Of a DNA stretch of 64,000 nt, positions 54,509 through 64,000 are shown in pieces; within the stretch, counting starts at the first letter, position 1; every line of letters starts with the position of its first letter. The stretch lies in the NCBI GenBank assembly GCA_022824495.1, contig JAJDZU010000018.1, forward strand, positions 37,304 to 101,303, given 5' to 3'. A program made the position numbers and the translations under genes. This stretch comes from Chloroflexota bacterium. GTDB taxonomy: Bacteria; Chloroflexota; UBA11872. Below the pieces are notes generated by a model. That model made no database searches, had not been told where the DNA came from, and saw only the letters and a list, made by a program, of their open reading frames with translations.

Positions 54509-54844
54509 CTATTCCTTCAGCACCAGGTAAACCATCAACCTCACCCTGGCGTCCTCTCCACCCAGCCCGCAATCCAACCGCAACCACCCGCCAAAGTCCC
54601 GCACCGCCAGCGAATACATCCCCGGTTCCGACATCGGCTCGAACGCCGACCCCTCATCGCACCAGAACAACCCATCCGGCGACACCTGCACCCTCGCGCT
54701 CAGCCCGGCCCAATCGCCCTCCAACTCCGCCACGTGAATAAACCACCGAGCCTCGCTGGCCCACGCGCACTCGTACGGCTCCGTCTCGAAGTCCTCCTGA
54801 AACGTCGCATTCTTCTCGATAACCGCCGTAAATGAATGCCGCAT
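54509..54844 (-). CDS. Hypothetical protein
   Basis: The 111-residue product (MRHSFTAVIEKNATFQEDFE; WFIHVAELEGDWAGLSARV; MYSLAVRDFGGWLRLDCGL) has a beta-rich pattern that could be a jelly roll, but no known motif. It starts six bases after the end of the 54851-55759 gene on the same strand, so the two are likely translated together. Confidence 0.65.
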   Translation of the reverse strand: MRHSFTAVIEKNATFQEDFETEPYECAWASEARWFIHVAELEGDWAGLSARVQVSPDGLFWCDEGSAFEPMSEPGMYSLAVRDFGGWLRLDCGLGGEDARVRLMVYLVLKE

Positions 54845-54850
54845 CCCCGC

Positions 54851-55759
54851 CTACCAGTCCGCCGAGATCACGACGGAGTCCATGTACAGGAAATTCCGCA
54901 CGTTGCTCGTCGTGCGCACGTCCATGCACAGGTTCAACAGTCGGTTGATCCCCCAGTACCCCTCGTCGAACCGCAGCACCGGGATGTCCCGCAGATCCAT
55001 CGTCAGGTCATTCACCTGCAACTCCGTGTTCCGCCGCGTCGACAAGTCGAACAGCCACCGCAGGTAGTGCCAGTTCACCTTCGTCGGCACCTCGTTGAAG
55101 CACAGCTGCTGATTGCCCCCCGGAATCGGCGCCCACATGTCCGGCTTCGCCACGTGCACGTCGTTCTGGTTCGAGTCGAACCCTTCCCGCAGCATCCGCG
55201 TCGTCGGGTGCAGCCCCGTCTTGTACAGCCACCGCTGCGTGAACTCCCCCTCTTCGTTCGTGTTCTCGTACCGCAGCGCTGCGTGATACCGGTCTCGCGG
55301 CTCGGTGCCTTCACAGATGTCGTTCCACAGCGTGAACGACCCGAAGTGCGCCTCCGACGGGTGGTAATTCCCATCCCACGCCCGCGCCCCCGGATCGTCG
55401 CCGCCAAACGTCTGTTCCGCCTTATACGTGAACCACGCCTCGAACTGCACCAGCCCGTCCGCCGCCGACGTCAACCGCTTGATCGCCACCGCCTGGTGAA
55501 ACTTCCGCGGCCGAGTCGCCAGCTTCATCGAATACGTGCCGTCAACCGCCCCGTGCGTTCCCATGTCGAAAAACGTACAGGTGCTCAGCTGCGCCGGCCG
55601 CATGTCCCTGAACACCGGCTGTAGCTCGTTCAGGTCCCCGTTGTGATTCCCAACCAGCTCACACCAGCCGTGCAACCCGTCGTCAAAATCGTCAAACGCC
55701 AGGATTCGCGGCAGCGGATTGAAGCGGCTCAGCCGGATATCGGCATTCGCAAGTGCCAC
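54851..55759 (-). CDS. Hypothetical protein, beta-rich
   Basis: The 302-residue product (from GTG 55759, with GAGGG six bases ahead) starts VALANADIRLSRFNPLPRIL and contains FDDFDDGLHGWCELVG, LSTCTFFDMGTHGAVDGTYS and FQAWF-type beta strands (VQFEAWFTYKAEQTFGG). Such DDF-x-DG-LHGW stretches resemble sugar-binding jelly-roll domains. No family was recognised. The frame extends further upstream, but that part has no support. Confidence 0.65.
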   Translation of the reverse strand: MALANADIRLSRFNPLPRILAFDDFDDGLHGWCELVGNHNGDLNELQPVFRDMRPAQLSTCTFFDMGTHGAVDGTYSMKLATRPRKFHQAVAIKRLTSAADGLVQFEAWFTYKAEQTFGGDDPGARAWDGNYHPSEAHFGSFTLWNDICEGTEPRDRYHAALRYENTNEEGEFTQRWLYKTGLHPTTRMLREGFDSNQNDVHVAKPDMWAPIPGGNQQLCFNEVPTKVNWHYLRWLFDLSTRRNTELQVNDLTMDLRDIPVLRFDEGYWGINRLLNLCMDVRTTSNVRNFLYMDSVVISADW

Positions 55760-55853
55760 GCGCAGCCCTCGGTGAGGCGAACCCGCGCAGTATCGCAACT
55801 CGCCGTGTCCGCTGCCTCCAGCCCTCGCTTCATTCACGCATCCCGCGCCTGCA

Positions 55854-55867
55854 TTAACGCGCGTTAA
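55854..55867. promoter_or_regulatory. Perfect 14-base palindrome between divergent genes
   Basis: TTAACGCGCGTTAA reads the same on both strands and lies between the start of the hypothetical gene (55759) and the response regulator (55966). It could be an operator. Its TTAA arms recall the TTAAC elements upstream of pstS, but the spacing differs (10 instead of 11). Confidence 0.5.
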
Positions 55868-55965
55868 ACGCCGCCCCCGCCCTCGCGCCAGCCCGCCTCC
55901 CTCCTTCGTATAGTTGACAACCGGAAGCAGCCTGCCCGAGCGTCGGGCGCGCGCGGAGAAACACT

Positions 55966-56667
55966 GTGGCCCGGGTCCTGGTCGTCGAGGACGAGGCAAG
56001 CCTCGCCCGCACCATTGCCTATAACCTCCGCCGCCAGGGCTACCAGGTCGAAACCGCCGCCGACGGCGAACGCGGCCTCGAACTCGCCCTCGCCAACCAG
56101 CCCGACCTCCTCGTGCTCGACCTCATGCTCCCCGGCATGGACGGCTTCGACGTCTGCCGCCAGATCCGCCGCACCAGCGCCGTCCCCGTCCTCATGCTCA
56201 CCGCCCGCGACGACGAAATCGACCGCGTTGTCGGCCTCGAAATCGGCGCTGACGACTACATGACCAAGCCCTTCTCCATGCGCGAGCTCATCGCCCGCGT
56301 CAAAGCCATGCTGCGCCGTCGTGAACTGCTCCAGGAAGAAATCCGCCACGCCGACGCCCCATCCCGCGACTCCATCCAGGCCGGCGAACTCACCCTCTCC
56401 CGCGCCACCCGCCAGGTCACCCTGCGCGACCAGCCCCTCCGCCTCAAGCCCAGGGAATTCGACCTCCTCGAGTTCCTCATGCGCAACCGCGAACGCGTCT
56501 ACTCCGCCGAGCAACTCCTCGAACACGTCTGGGGCGACTCCTTCACCCGCGACACCCGCACCGTCCCCGTCCACGTCCGCGGCATCCGCCGCAAGATCGA
56601 AGACGACCCGTCTAATCCCACTCGCATCGAGACCGTCCGCGGCGTCGGCTACCGGTTTGTCGGCTGA
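55966..56667 (+). CDS. phoB: OmpR-family response regulator, PhoB-like
   Basis: The 233-residue product has a receiver domain (VVEDE; phospho-acceptor Asp52 in LVLDLMLPG; TARDDE; YMTKPFS) and an OmpR-type winged helix (LKPREFDLLEFLMRNRERV; VPVHVRGIRRKIE; VRGVGYRFVG). GGAGA lies upstream of GTG 55966. It overlaps the kinase gene by one base (TGATG) and precedes the pst genes, which makes it the likely PhoB/PhoP of this genome. Confidence 0.9.
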   Translation: MARVLVVEDEASLARTIAYNLRRQGYQVETAADGERGLELALANQPDLLVLDLMLPGMDGFDVCRQIRRTSAVPVLMLTARDDEIDRVVGLEIGADDYMTKPFSMRELIARVKAMLRRRELLQEEIRHADAPSRDSIQAGELTLSRATRQVTLRDQPLRLKPREFDLLEFLMRNRERVYSAEQLLEHVWGDSFTRDTRTVPVHVRGIRRKIEDDPSNPTRIETVRGVGYRFVG

Positions 56668-58082
56668 TGCGCCCCGCCGGCGGCCTGCGCGCCCGCGCCG
56701 CCCTGGGAGCGGTGGCCGGCGTGCTCGCTGCCGTCCTGATCGTCGGAGTCGTGCTGGCCATCCAGGCATCGCCCGACGGGACTTCGGGCCTGGCCGGAAC
56801 CCTGATCCTCGCCGCCCTGCTCGGCGGAACCCTTGCCGCGGCCCTCACCGCCTGCATCATGAACCGGGAAGTCCGCGCCCTCCGCCAGGTCCGCCGCTCC
56901 ACCGAGAGCCTCCTATCCCCTGAAGGCCCTGAACCCTTCCCACGCACCGGCGGCCCCGAAATCAACGATCTGTCCCGCGCCATCTCCGACACCACCGACG
57001 CCCTCCAGGCCGAATCCCGCGCCCTCGAACACGACCACGCCCGCCTCGAAACCGTCCTGGCATCCATGACCGACGGCGTCGTCATCGTCGAGGCCGACGA
57101 CACCGTCAGCCTCGTCAACCAGGCCGCCGCCGGCATGCTCGACGTACGCCCTCGCATGGAGGGCCACGCCTCCCTGGCCGACGCTCTGCGCGACAACGAC
57201 CTCGTCGAGTTCATCCGCGCCCCCGCCTCCAGCGACCAGCCCACCGCCCGCCTGCTGACCGTCGGCGCCACCGAACGCGAAGTCCACGCCATCGCCGTCC
57301 CGCTCGGCGTCCCCGGCCTGCGTCAGCGCCTGGTGCTCCTCCGTGACCTGACCGACCTCCGCCAGACCGAAACCGTCCGCCGCGACTTCGTCGCCAACGT
57401 CTCCCACGAGTTGCGCACCCCCCTTACCGCCCTTCGTGCGCTGGTCGAGACCCTGCAGGACGGCGCCGCCGACGACCCCGTCAGCCGCGCCGAATTCCTC
57501 CACGGCATCGAAGTCGAGGTCGAGCGCATGAGCCAGATGATCGCCGAGCTGCTGGACCTGGCCCGCATTGAGTCCGGCATGGCCGATCTCGACCTGGCCA
57601 CGGTGGACCTCAATCAGGTCGTCGCCCCCGCCGCCGACCGACTCCGTGCCCAGGCGGACCGGCACGAAGTCACGCTGGATTTAGCCATCGATACCAAGCC
57701 GCTCCCCGTCCACGCCGACGCCGACCGCACCGCCCGCGTCGTCATGAGCCTCGTCCACAACGCCATCAAGTTCACCCCGCCCTCTGGCTCAATCCGTGTC
57801 TCCACGCACCGGACGGACGACGAGGCCATCATCAGCGTCTCCGACACCGGCGATGGACTCGCCCTCGACGAACTCGATCGCGTCTTCGAACGCTTCTACA
57901 AGGCCGACCCTTCCCGCAGCGGCGCGGGTGCGGGCCTCGGCTTGTCCATTGCTCGCCACACCGTCCGCCAGCACGGCGGACGCATCTGGGCCCAGTCCTT
58001 TGGCCTGGGTCGTGGTTCAACATTCAGCGTCGCCCTCCCGCTCAACGAACCCGCTCCCCGGCCGATCGAAGCGAAAGCTTAA
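56667..58082 (+). CDS. phoR: PhoR-like sensor histidine kinase
   Basis: The 471-residue product has two membrane helices (about 5-30, 45-65), a PAS-like segment (LETVLASMTDGVVIVEADDT), HisKA with His247 in FVANVSHELRTPLTAL, and a GHKL domain (VMSLVHNAIKFTPPSG; DTGDGLALDELDRVFERFYK; GLGLSIARH). It has only a short outer loop, like PhoR kinases that sense through the Pst-PhoU complex. It would phosphorylate the regulator just upstream. Confidence 0.9.
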   Translation: MRPAGGLRARAALGAVAGVLAAVLIVGVVLAIQASPDGTSGLAGTLILAALLGGTLAAALTACIMNREVRALRQVRRSTESLLSPEGPEPFPRTGGPEINDLSRAISDTTDALQAESRALEHDHARLETVLASMTDGVVIVEADDTVSLVNQAAAGMLDVRPRMEGHASLADALRDNDLVEFIRAPASSDQPTARLLTVGATEREVHAIAVPLGVPGLRQRLVLLRDLTDLRQTETVRRDFVANVSHELRTPLTALRALVETLQDGAADDPVSRAEFLHGIEVEVERMSQMIAELLDLARIESGMADLDLATVDLNQVVAPAADRLRAQADRHEVTLDLAIDTKPLPVHADADRTARVVMSLVHNAIKFTPPSGSIRVSTHRTDDEAIISVSDTGDGLALDELDRVFERFYKADPSRSGAGAGLGLSIARHTVRQHGGRIWAQSFGLGRGSTFSVALPLNEPAPRPIEAKA

Positions 58083-58466
58083 GCACTCGTTCAACCAGCG
58101 TTCGCCCCGGCTAACCGTCTGCTCAGGCGGCCCCCGTACAGTTCCTTACGTCAGTCGGAGCCGCAGGAGATTCCAAGACGTGAAGCAGCCAGCGCCCAGC
58201 GCCCAGCGCCTCGCCCGTGCCGCTTGCGTCAACCGTCGTCTCAGTTGCTCCCGCCGGCCCTCCAACCTCGACAACCAGACGGGTTGTGGGCTCATCGGGG
58301 AATAGCGCCACCCCGATCCACAACCTCCCCACCCCTCTTTGGCCGTCGCGTGCCCCGCACGCGGCGGCCACTCCCTTTATTTGGGGCGTGCAATCGGGGT
58401 TGTGGCCGCCTCTCGGCTCGAGCTATCGGAAGACCTCCGCGTAACCCTTGTCATGCGTAGAGCTGC

Positions 58467-58546
58467 GTCTGCTCTTTCTCCCTCTTCCTGGGGGAGAGGG
58501 TTGGGGTGAGGGGTCTTCCGGGCAACCACGCCCGGGTTACGCAAAG
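58467..58546 (+). repeat. Dispersed REP-like repeat, copy B
   Basis: Form: CTCTTTCTCCCTCTTCCTGG, GGAGAGGGTTGGGGTGAGGG, GTCTTCCGGGCAACCA, GGGTTACGCAAAG. The C-rich and G-rich halves can pair. It ends eleven bases before the Pho-box-like repeats. Confidence 0.7.
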
Positions 58547-58557
58547 CTGTCTTTCAG

Positions 58558-58601
58558 GTTTACAGACCGCTAAGTCAACGCTAACCGCCCGTTAACCCTC
58601 C
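58558..58601 (+). promoter_or_regulatory. Candidate Pho box: four elements at 11-base spacing
   Basis: Four consecutive 11-base units start GTTTAC, GCTAAG, GCTAAC and GTTAAC (at 58558, 58569, 58580, 58591). PhoB-type regulators bind direct repeats spaced by 11 bases, one helical turn. It lies 86-129 bases upstream of the pstS start and downstream of the kinase gene. The repeats are seen directly; binding by the neighbouring regulator is inferred. Confidence 0.75.
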
Positions 58602-58686
58602 TGCGCCGCCCGTTGAAGCACACCCCCTAACGTTTCCTCGGTCGAATCTGACCGCATCGTCCTTTTTTGGAGAGGCAGGCCATTTC

Positions 58687-59841
<1,155 letters not shown>

Positions 59842-59918
59842 TATCCCGAACCAACGCCGCCCGCGTCGGTTTCGATTCGGGTCCACCCGGACCGTAAACC
59901 TAACGTGGCATGCCCCTC

Positions 59919-59944
59919 GGTGGCCGGCTCAAATGCCGGCCACC
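59919..59944 (+). terminator. Stem-loop after pstS
   Basis: Perfect 10-base stem GGTGGCCGGC/GCCGGCCACC with a 6-base loop TCAAAT, followed by GCCGGGGG and no T-run. Probably a partial terminator or a 3'-end stabiliser for the pstS message. Confidence 0.6.
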
Positions 59945-60067
59945 GCCGGGGGAGATCTTTGCAAACCGCTCCTCGCCCTCAAAGGAGCGGCCACTCGTGC
60001 TCCCTCTCCTCGGAGACAGTTACTAACCCGATGGACGGATGTGCGGTGTCCATCTCCTCAAGCGGGC

Positions 60068-60260
60068 GTCCTATCTTCCCCTCTCCAAGGGGAGAGGCAG
60101 ATTCGGGCGTCTTCGGCCGAAATCGGTGAGGGGTCTTCCGGGCAACCAACCCTGGGTTACGTAAAGGTCTCTCCTCGGGGAAAGGGTTGGAGCCTGCCCC
60201 GGACGCTATCCGGGGGTGAGGAGCCCTCCGGGCAACTGCCCGCGGATTGTGCAAAGGTAT
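60068..60260 (+). repeat. Dispersed REP-like repeat, copy C (tandem units)
   Basis: One unit with CCCCTCTCCAAGGGGAGAGG, GGTGAGGGGTCTTCCGGGCA, ACCAACCCTGGGTTACGTAA, followed by a more diverged unit (GGTGAGGAGCCCTCCGGGCA, then ATTGTGCAAAGG). It lies between pstS and pstC. Confidence 0.7.
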
Positions 60261-60296
60261 CCGACGGCACACGGCGGCATTCGTCAGGAAGGCGCT

Positions 60297-61273
<977 letters not shown>

Positions 61274-61277
<4 letters not shown>

Positions 61278-62173
61278 GCGCCCAAGCCACCGCCGCCCTT
61301 CCAACCGCGGACGCCTGGCGGCCCAGCCAGGCGCGCCGCCGCTGGTCCGGCTGGCTCTTTTACGGCCTGGCGGTCCTCTCGACCCTGCTCGGCCTGGTCA
61401 TGTTGGGCGCCTTGCTGTACGACATCTTCACGGATGGCGCTCGCGAGGTGGACTGGCATTTCCTCAGCAACTACCCCTCGCGCTTTGCCGAGCAGGCCGG
61501 CCTGCGCTCGGCCCTGCTCGGCAGCCTCTGGATGCTGGCCTTTACGGCCATCATTGCCTTTCCACTCGGCGTCGGCGCGGCCATCTACCTCGAGGAGTAC
61601 GCCCCGGACAACTGGCTCACCCGCTTCATCCAGCTCAACATCGCCAACCTCGCTGGCGTGCCCAGCATTGTCTACGGCCTGTTGGGCCTGGGCCTGTTCG
61701 TGCGCTGGCTCGCCCTCGGGCGAGTCGTACTGGCCGGGTCCATGACCATGGCGCTCCTCATCCTGCCCCTCATCATCGTGGCCTCCCGCGAGGCCATCCG
61801 GGCAGTACCGGACTCGCTGCGCGAAGGCTCCTACGCCCTTGGCGCAACTCGTTGGCAAATGGTGCGCCAAACGGTGCTTCCGTCGGCCTCGGGCGGCATT
61901 CTCACCGGCACCATTCTTGCCCTGGCCCGCGCGATCGGCGAGACCGCGCCCCTCATCACCATCGGGGCGCTCACCTACATTTCCTTCGATCCCAACGGAC
62001 CCTTGGACATCTTCACGGTGCTGCCCATCCAGATCTTCAACTGGGTGTCGCTGCCCCAGAAGGAATTCCACAGCCTGGCGGCCGGCGGCATCGTCGTCCT
62101 GCTGGTCGTGCTGCTCACCGCCAATTCGCTCGCCGTCTATCTTCGCTACCGCATGCAGAGGAGGCTTCAGTGA
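61274..62173 (+). CDS. pstA: Phosphate ABC transporter permease PstA
   Basis: The 299-residue membrane protein has PstA motifs: [55 protein letters not shown] and [17 protein letters not shown]. It pairs with PstC to form the channel. It overlaps pstC (ATGA) and pstB (GTGA) by four bases each, so translation is coupled along the operon. Confidence 0.93.
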
Positions 62174-63000
62174 TCAACCTGCGCATCGACACGCGCGCAT
62201 CGGACGTGGCGGTGTCGCCGTCGGAAAACGGGCAGTCCGACGTGATTCTGATGACCCGCAACCTCAGCTTCTGGTACGGAAACACGCTGGCGCTGGAGAG
62301 CATTGACAGCGACATCCGGCCGCGTGAGGTCACGGCCATCATCGGCCCCTCCGGCTGCGGCAAGAGTACCTATCTGCGCTGCTTCAACCGGATGAACGAA
62401 CTCATCCCCGGCGCCCGGATCGACGGCTCCATCATCTTTCGGAACAAGGACATCAACGACCGCTCCGTGGACCCCGTTGAGGTCCGCCGCCAGGTCGGCA
62501 TGGTGTTCCAGAAGCCCAACCCGTTTCCCAAGTCCATCTACGACAACGTCGCCTATGGGCCGCGCGTCAACGGCTACAAGGGCGACATGGACGAGGCCGT
62601 CGAAACCTCCCTCAAGCGCGCCGCCCTCTGGGACGAGGTCAAGGACGATCTCAAGAAGAGCGGCTTGGCCCTCTCCGGCGGCCAGCAGCAGCGCCTTTGC
62701 ATCGCCCGTGCCCTGGCCGTCCAGCCGGACGTGCTGCTGATGGACGAGCCCTGTTCGGCGCTCGATCCCATCGCCACCACCCGCATCGAGGATCTGATCC
62801 GCGAATTGCGTGAGCAACTCACCATCATCATCGTCACCCACAACATGCAGCAGGCCGCGCGCATCTCCGACCGCACCGCCTTCTTCACGGTGGCCGAATC
62901 CGGCGCCGGCACCCTCGTCGAGTTCAACGAGACCCAGAAGCTATTTACCACCCCGGCCGACGAGCGCACCGAGGCCTACATCACCGGCCGGTTCGGCTAG
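62170..63000 (+). CDS. pstB: Phosphate ABC transporter ATP-binding protein PstB
   Basis: The 276-residue ATPase has Walker [21 protein letters not shown], the Q loop [20 protein letters not shown], signature [16 protein letters not shown], Walker [14 protein letters not shown] and switch His in [13 protein letters not shown]. These are PstB-specific in the FNRMN and KPNPFP stretches. GTG 62170 is the start. It drives phosphate uptake. Confidence 0.95.
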   Translation: MINLRIDTRASDVAVSPSENGQSDVILMTRNLSFWYGNTLALESIDSDIRPREVTAIIGPSGCGKSTYLRCFNRMNELIPGARIDGSIIFRNKDINDRSVDPVEVRRQVGMVFQKPNPFPKSIYDNVAYGPRVNGYKGDMDEAVETSLKRAALWDEVKDDLKKSGLALSGGQQQRLCIARALAVQPDVLLMDEPCSALDPIATTRIEDLIRELREQLTIIIVTHNMQQAARISDRTAFFTVAESGAGTLVEFNETQKLFTTPADERTEAYITGRFG

Positions 63001-63017
63001 GACGCAGGAGGCCATCC

Positions 63018-63749
63018 ATGTCGCCACGCGAAGAGTATGTAGGCCAACTCCAGTACGTGCACGACGAGCTCCTGCTCATCGGCAGCATGGTGGAGAAAGC
63101 CATCAAGCGTTCCATCGAGTCGCTCCGCAACCGCGACGTCGAACTGGCGCACCGCATCATCGAGGATGACGACGACATCGACGAGCGCTACCTGGCCCTC
63201 GAAGAGTTATGCATTGACCTCATCGCCACGCAGCAGCCCATGGCCGGCGACCTTCGAGTCGTGATCACCGGCATGCAGGTCGCTTCCGAACTGGAGCGCA
63301 TGGGTGACTACGCCGAGGGCATCGCCAAGGTCAGCATCCGAATGGGCGACGACCCGCCGCTCAAGCCGCTCATCGACATCCCTCGCATGGCCGACATCTC
63401 GATCGGCATGTTGCGCAACAGCCTCACCGCCCTCAACGAGCGTAACGACGACCTCGCGCGCGAGGTCTGGCACGCCGATGACGACGTCGACCAACTCTAC
63501 GACCAGGTCTTCCGCGAGTTGCTGACCTTCATGTTCCAGAACCCGCGCAACATCCAGCGCGCCACCTGGCTCCTCTGGGTCGCCCACAACCTGGAACGCA
63601 TCGGCGACCGCGCCACCAACATCGCCGAGCGCGTCATCTACCTCAACACCGGCCAGATCCCCTCCCGCGACGAACGCTGGCCCGACGTCGGCGACCCCAC
63701 CCCCCAGGACGCTGGCAGCCCACCCAACAACGGCTCAATGCCTGCCTAA
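63018..63749 (+). CDS. phoU: Phosphate signalling protein PhoU
   Basis: The 243-residue helical protein has two PhoU repeats, with the metal-binding acidic stretches EDDDDIDERYLALEELCIDL and ADDDVDQLYDQVFREL, and RVVITGMQVASELERMGDYAE and LWVAHNLERIGDRATNIAE. PhoU links the importer to PhoR and turns the regulon off when phosphate is ample. The Gln/Pro-rich tail is short. It is 17 bases after pstB and ends the operon. Confidence 0.94.
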   Translation: MSPREEYVGQLQYVHDELLLIGSMVEKAIKRSIESLRNRDVELAHRIIEDDDDIDERYLALEELCIDLIATQQPMAGDLRVVITGMQVASELERMGDYAEGIAKVSIRMGDDPPLKPLIDIPRMADISIGMLRNSLTALNERNDDLAREVWHADDDVDQLYDQVFRELLTFMFQNPRNIQRATWLLWVAHNLERIGDRATNIAERVIYLNTGQIPSRDERWPDVGDPTPQDAGSPPNNGSMPA

Positions 63750-63835
63750 TTGCCACCCCACCCCCGTGGCCACTTGCCAGGGTCTGCCCAATCACCCCCC
63801 GTCCAAACCGGAATCCCCAAACCGGGCCACCGATC

Positions 63836-63854
63836 TTTCCCCTCTCCCCGTGGG
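63836..63854 (+). repeat. Dispersed REP-like repeat, copy D, interrupted
   Basis: The sequence TTTCCCCTCTCCCCGTGGG is the start of the repeat and stops where the IS481-like element begins. The second half should lie beyond the right end of the element, outside the window. Confidence 0.45.
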
Positions 63855-64000
63855 TGTGCAGACCGGGGACATCATGAACACCCGTTCGGAGACATGGTGG
63901 ACACATTGGCAAGCCATGAGGGTATGGGCCGGTGCCGTTCGAGGATCGATCGATGACGGAGCAGCGGGCGGAGTTTGTGGCGTTGGCGCAACAGCCCGGC
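63855..64000 (+). mobile_element. IS481-type insertion sequence, left end
   Basis: The end TGTGCAGACCGGGGACATCA, then the GTTCGGAGACATGGTGGACA type of sequence, is typical of IS481-family left ends. It is followed by the start of a transposase reading frame. The element runs off the window, so its right end and target duplication cannot be checked. Confidence 0.65.
63932..64000 (+). CDS. IS481-family transposase, N-terminal 23 codons
   Basis: From GTG 63932 the frame reads VPFEDRSMTEQRAEFVALAQ and stays open to the edge. This fits the N-terminal helix of IS481 transposases, which precedes the helix-turn-helix. The DDE domain would lie outside the window. Confidence 0.6.
   Translation, partial: MPFEDRSMTEQRAEFVALAQQPG

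Larger units (their letters stand above)
58083..58686. other. Regulatory spacer before pstS
   Basis: The spacer has no supported gene; an 82-codon minus frame at 58123-58371 has no recognisable content. It contains a REP-like repeat (58467-58546), the 11-base-spaced elements of the candidate Pho box (58558-58601) and the ribosome-binding region GGAGAGG. Confidence 0.65.
59842..60296. other. Long pstS-pstC spacer with hairpin and repeats
   Basis: No gene is supported. It holds a strong stem-loop just after pstS (59919-59944) and REP-like repeats from about 60065. The structure would allow more pstS than pstCAB message, as commonly seen for binding proteins. Confidence 0.6.

Noticed and set aside
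58123..58371. 82-codon minus-strand frame before pstS
   Set aside because: Low-complexity GC-rich translation with no motif, and no start signal.

Overview
This window looks like a stretch of a high-GC Chloroflexota genome, most likely from a free-living or sponge/marine lineage (a SAR202- or Dehalococcoidia-like group is my guess). The support is indirect. There are many Tat-dependent lipoproteins (twin arginines directly before a lipobox), solute-binding proteins with long Val/Glu-rich stalks, and a scattered set of oxidative and carbohydrate-degrading enzymes. No rRNA, tRNA or CRISPR array was seen, so placement rests on style and not on a marker gene.

Layout. 1-152: 5' end of a magnesium-chelatase-type ATPase gene. 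237-7324: two large paralogous lipoproteins (RCC1-type propeller fused to a sugar-dehydrogenase propeller) around a small membrane-protein locus, with lgt directly upstream of the second. 7409-10612: Tat solute-binding lipoprotein, thioredoxin reductase, anchored hypothetical. 10665-14413: two secreted paralogues with an unrecognised repeated Cys-containing domain, one of them broken. 14669-16710: YceI protein and M20 peptidase. 16741-23990: sialidase-like gene with an internal stop, GH42-like enzyme, Gfo/Idh/MocA oxidoreductase, Baeyer-Villiger monooxygenase, and three copies of a tiny Tat lipoprotein. 24200-28334: an AT-richer mini defence island (AbiGi-like protein, PaeR7I/XhoI-type restriction-modification pair) and a DUF433/PIN-like toxin-antitoxin pair. 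28590-35741: solute-binding lipoprotein, SRPBCC protein, membrane/discoidin protein, MutS-like ATPase, MFS exporter, MOSC protein. 35869-46961: MntA/HepT pair, NCS2 permease with an extra cytoplasmic domain, DUF1330, GH43-like and PhyH enzymes, membrane protein, SRPBCC, DM13 lipoprotein-like protein, SprT-like, ankyrin, SDR and DUF3179 proteins. 47203-55759: propeller plus ThDP enzyme operon, a leucine-rich-repeat protein of plant type, an AAA-winged-helix ATPase with a large palindrome at its start, a quinone oxidoreductase and two hypotheticals.

The right end is a complete phosphate-starvation locus: an OmpR-type response regulator and PhoR-like kinase (55966-58082), then pstS-pstC-pstA-pstB-phoU (58687-63749). 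Four 6-bp elements at exact 11-bp spacing lie 86-129 bases upstream of pstS and are a strong candidate Pho box. Kinase and regulator would sense limitation, activate at this box and raise the high-affinity phosphate ABC importer, with PhoU as the negative link. A dispersed REP-like repeat occurs around this locus, and an IS481-type element begins inside one copy at the window edge.

Several genes are broken or degraded: in-frame TGA codons in the sialidase-like gene and possibly in the 2.6-3.9 kb membrane locus, a frameshift plus truncation at 13.5 kb, and a 5' lipoprotein fragment at 27.5 kb.
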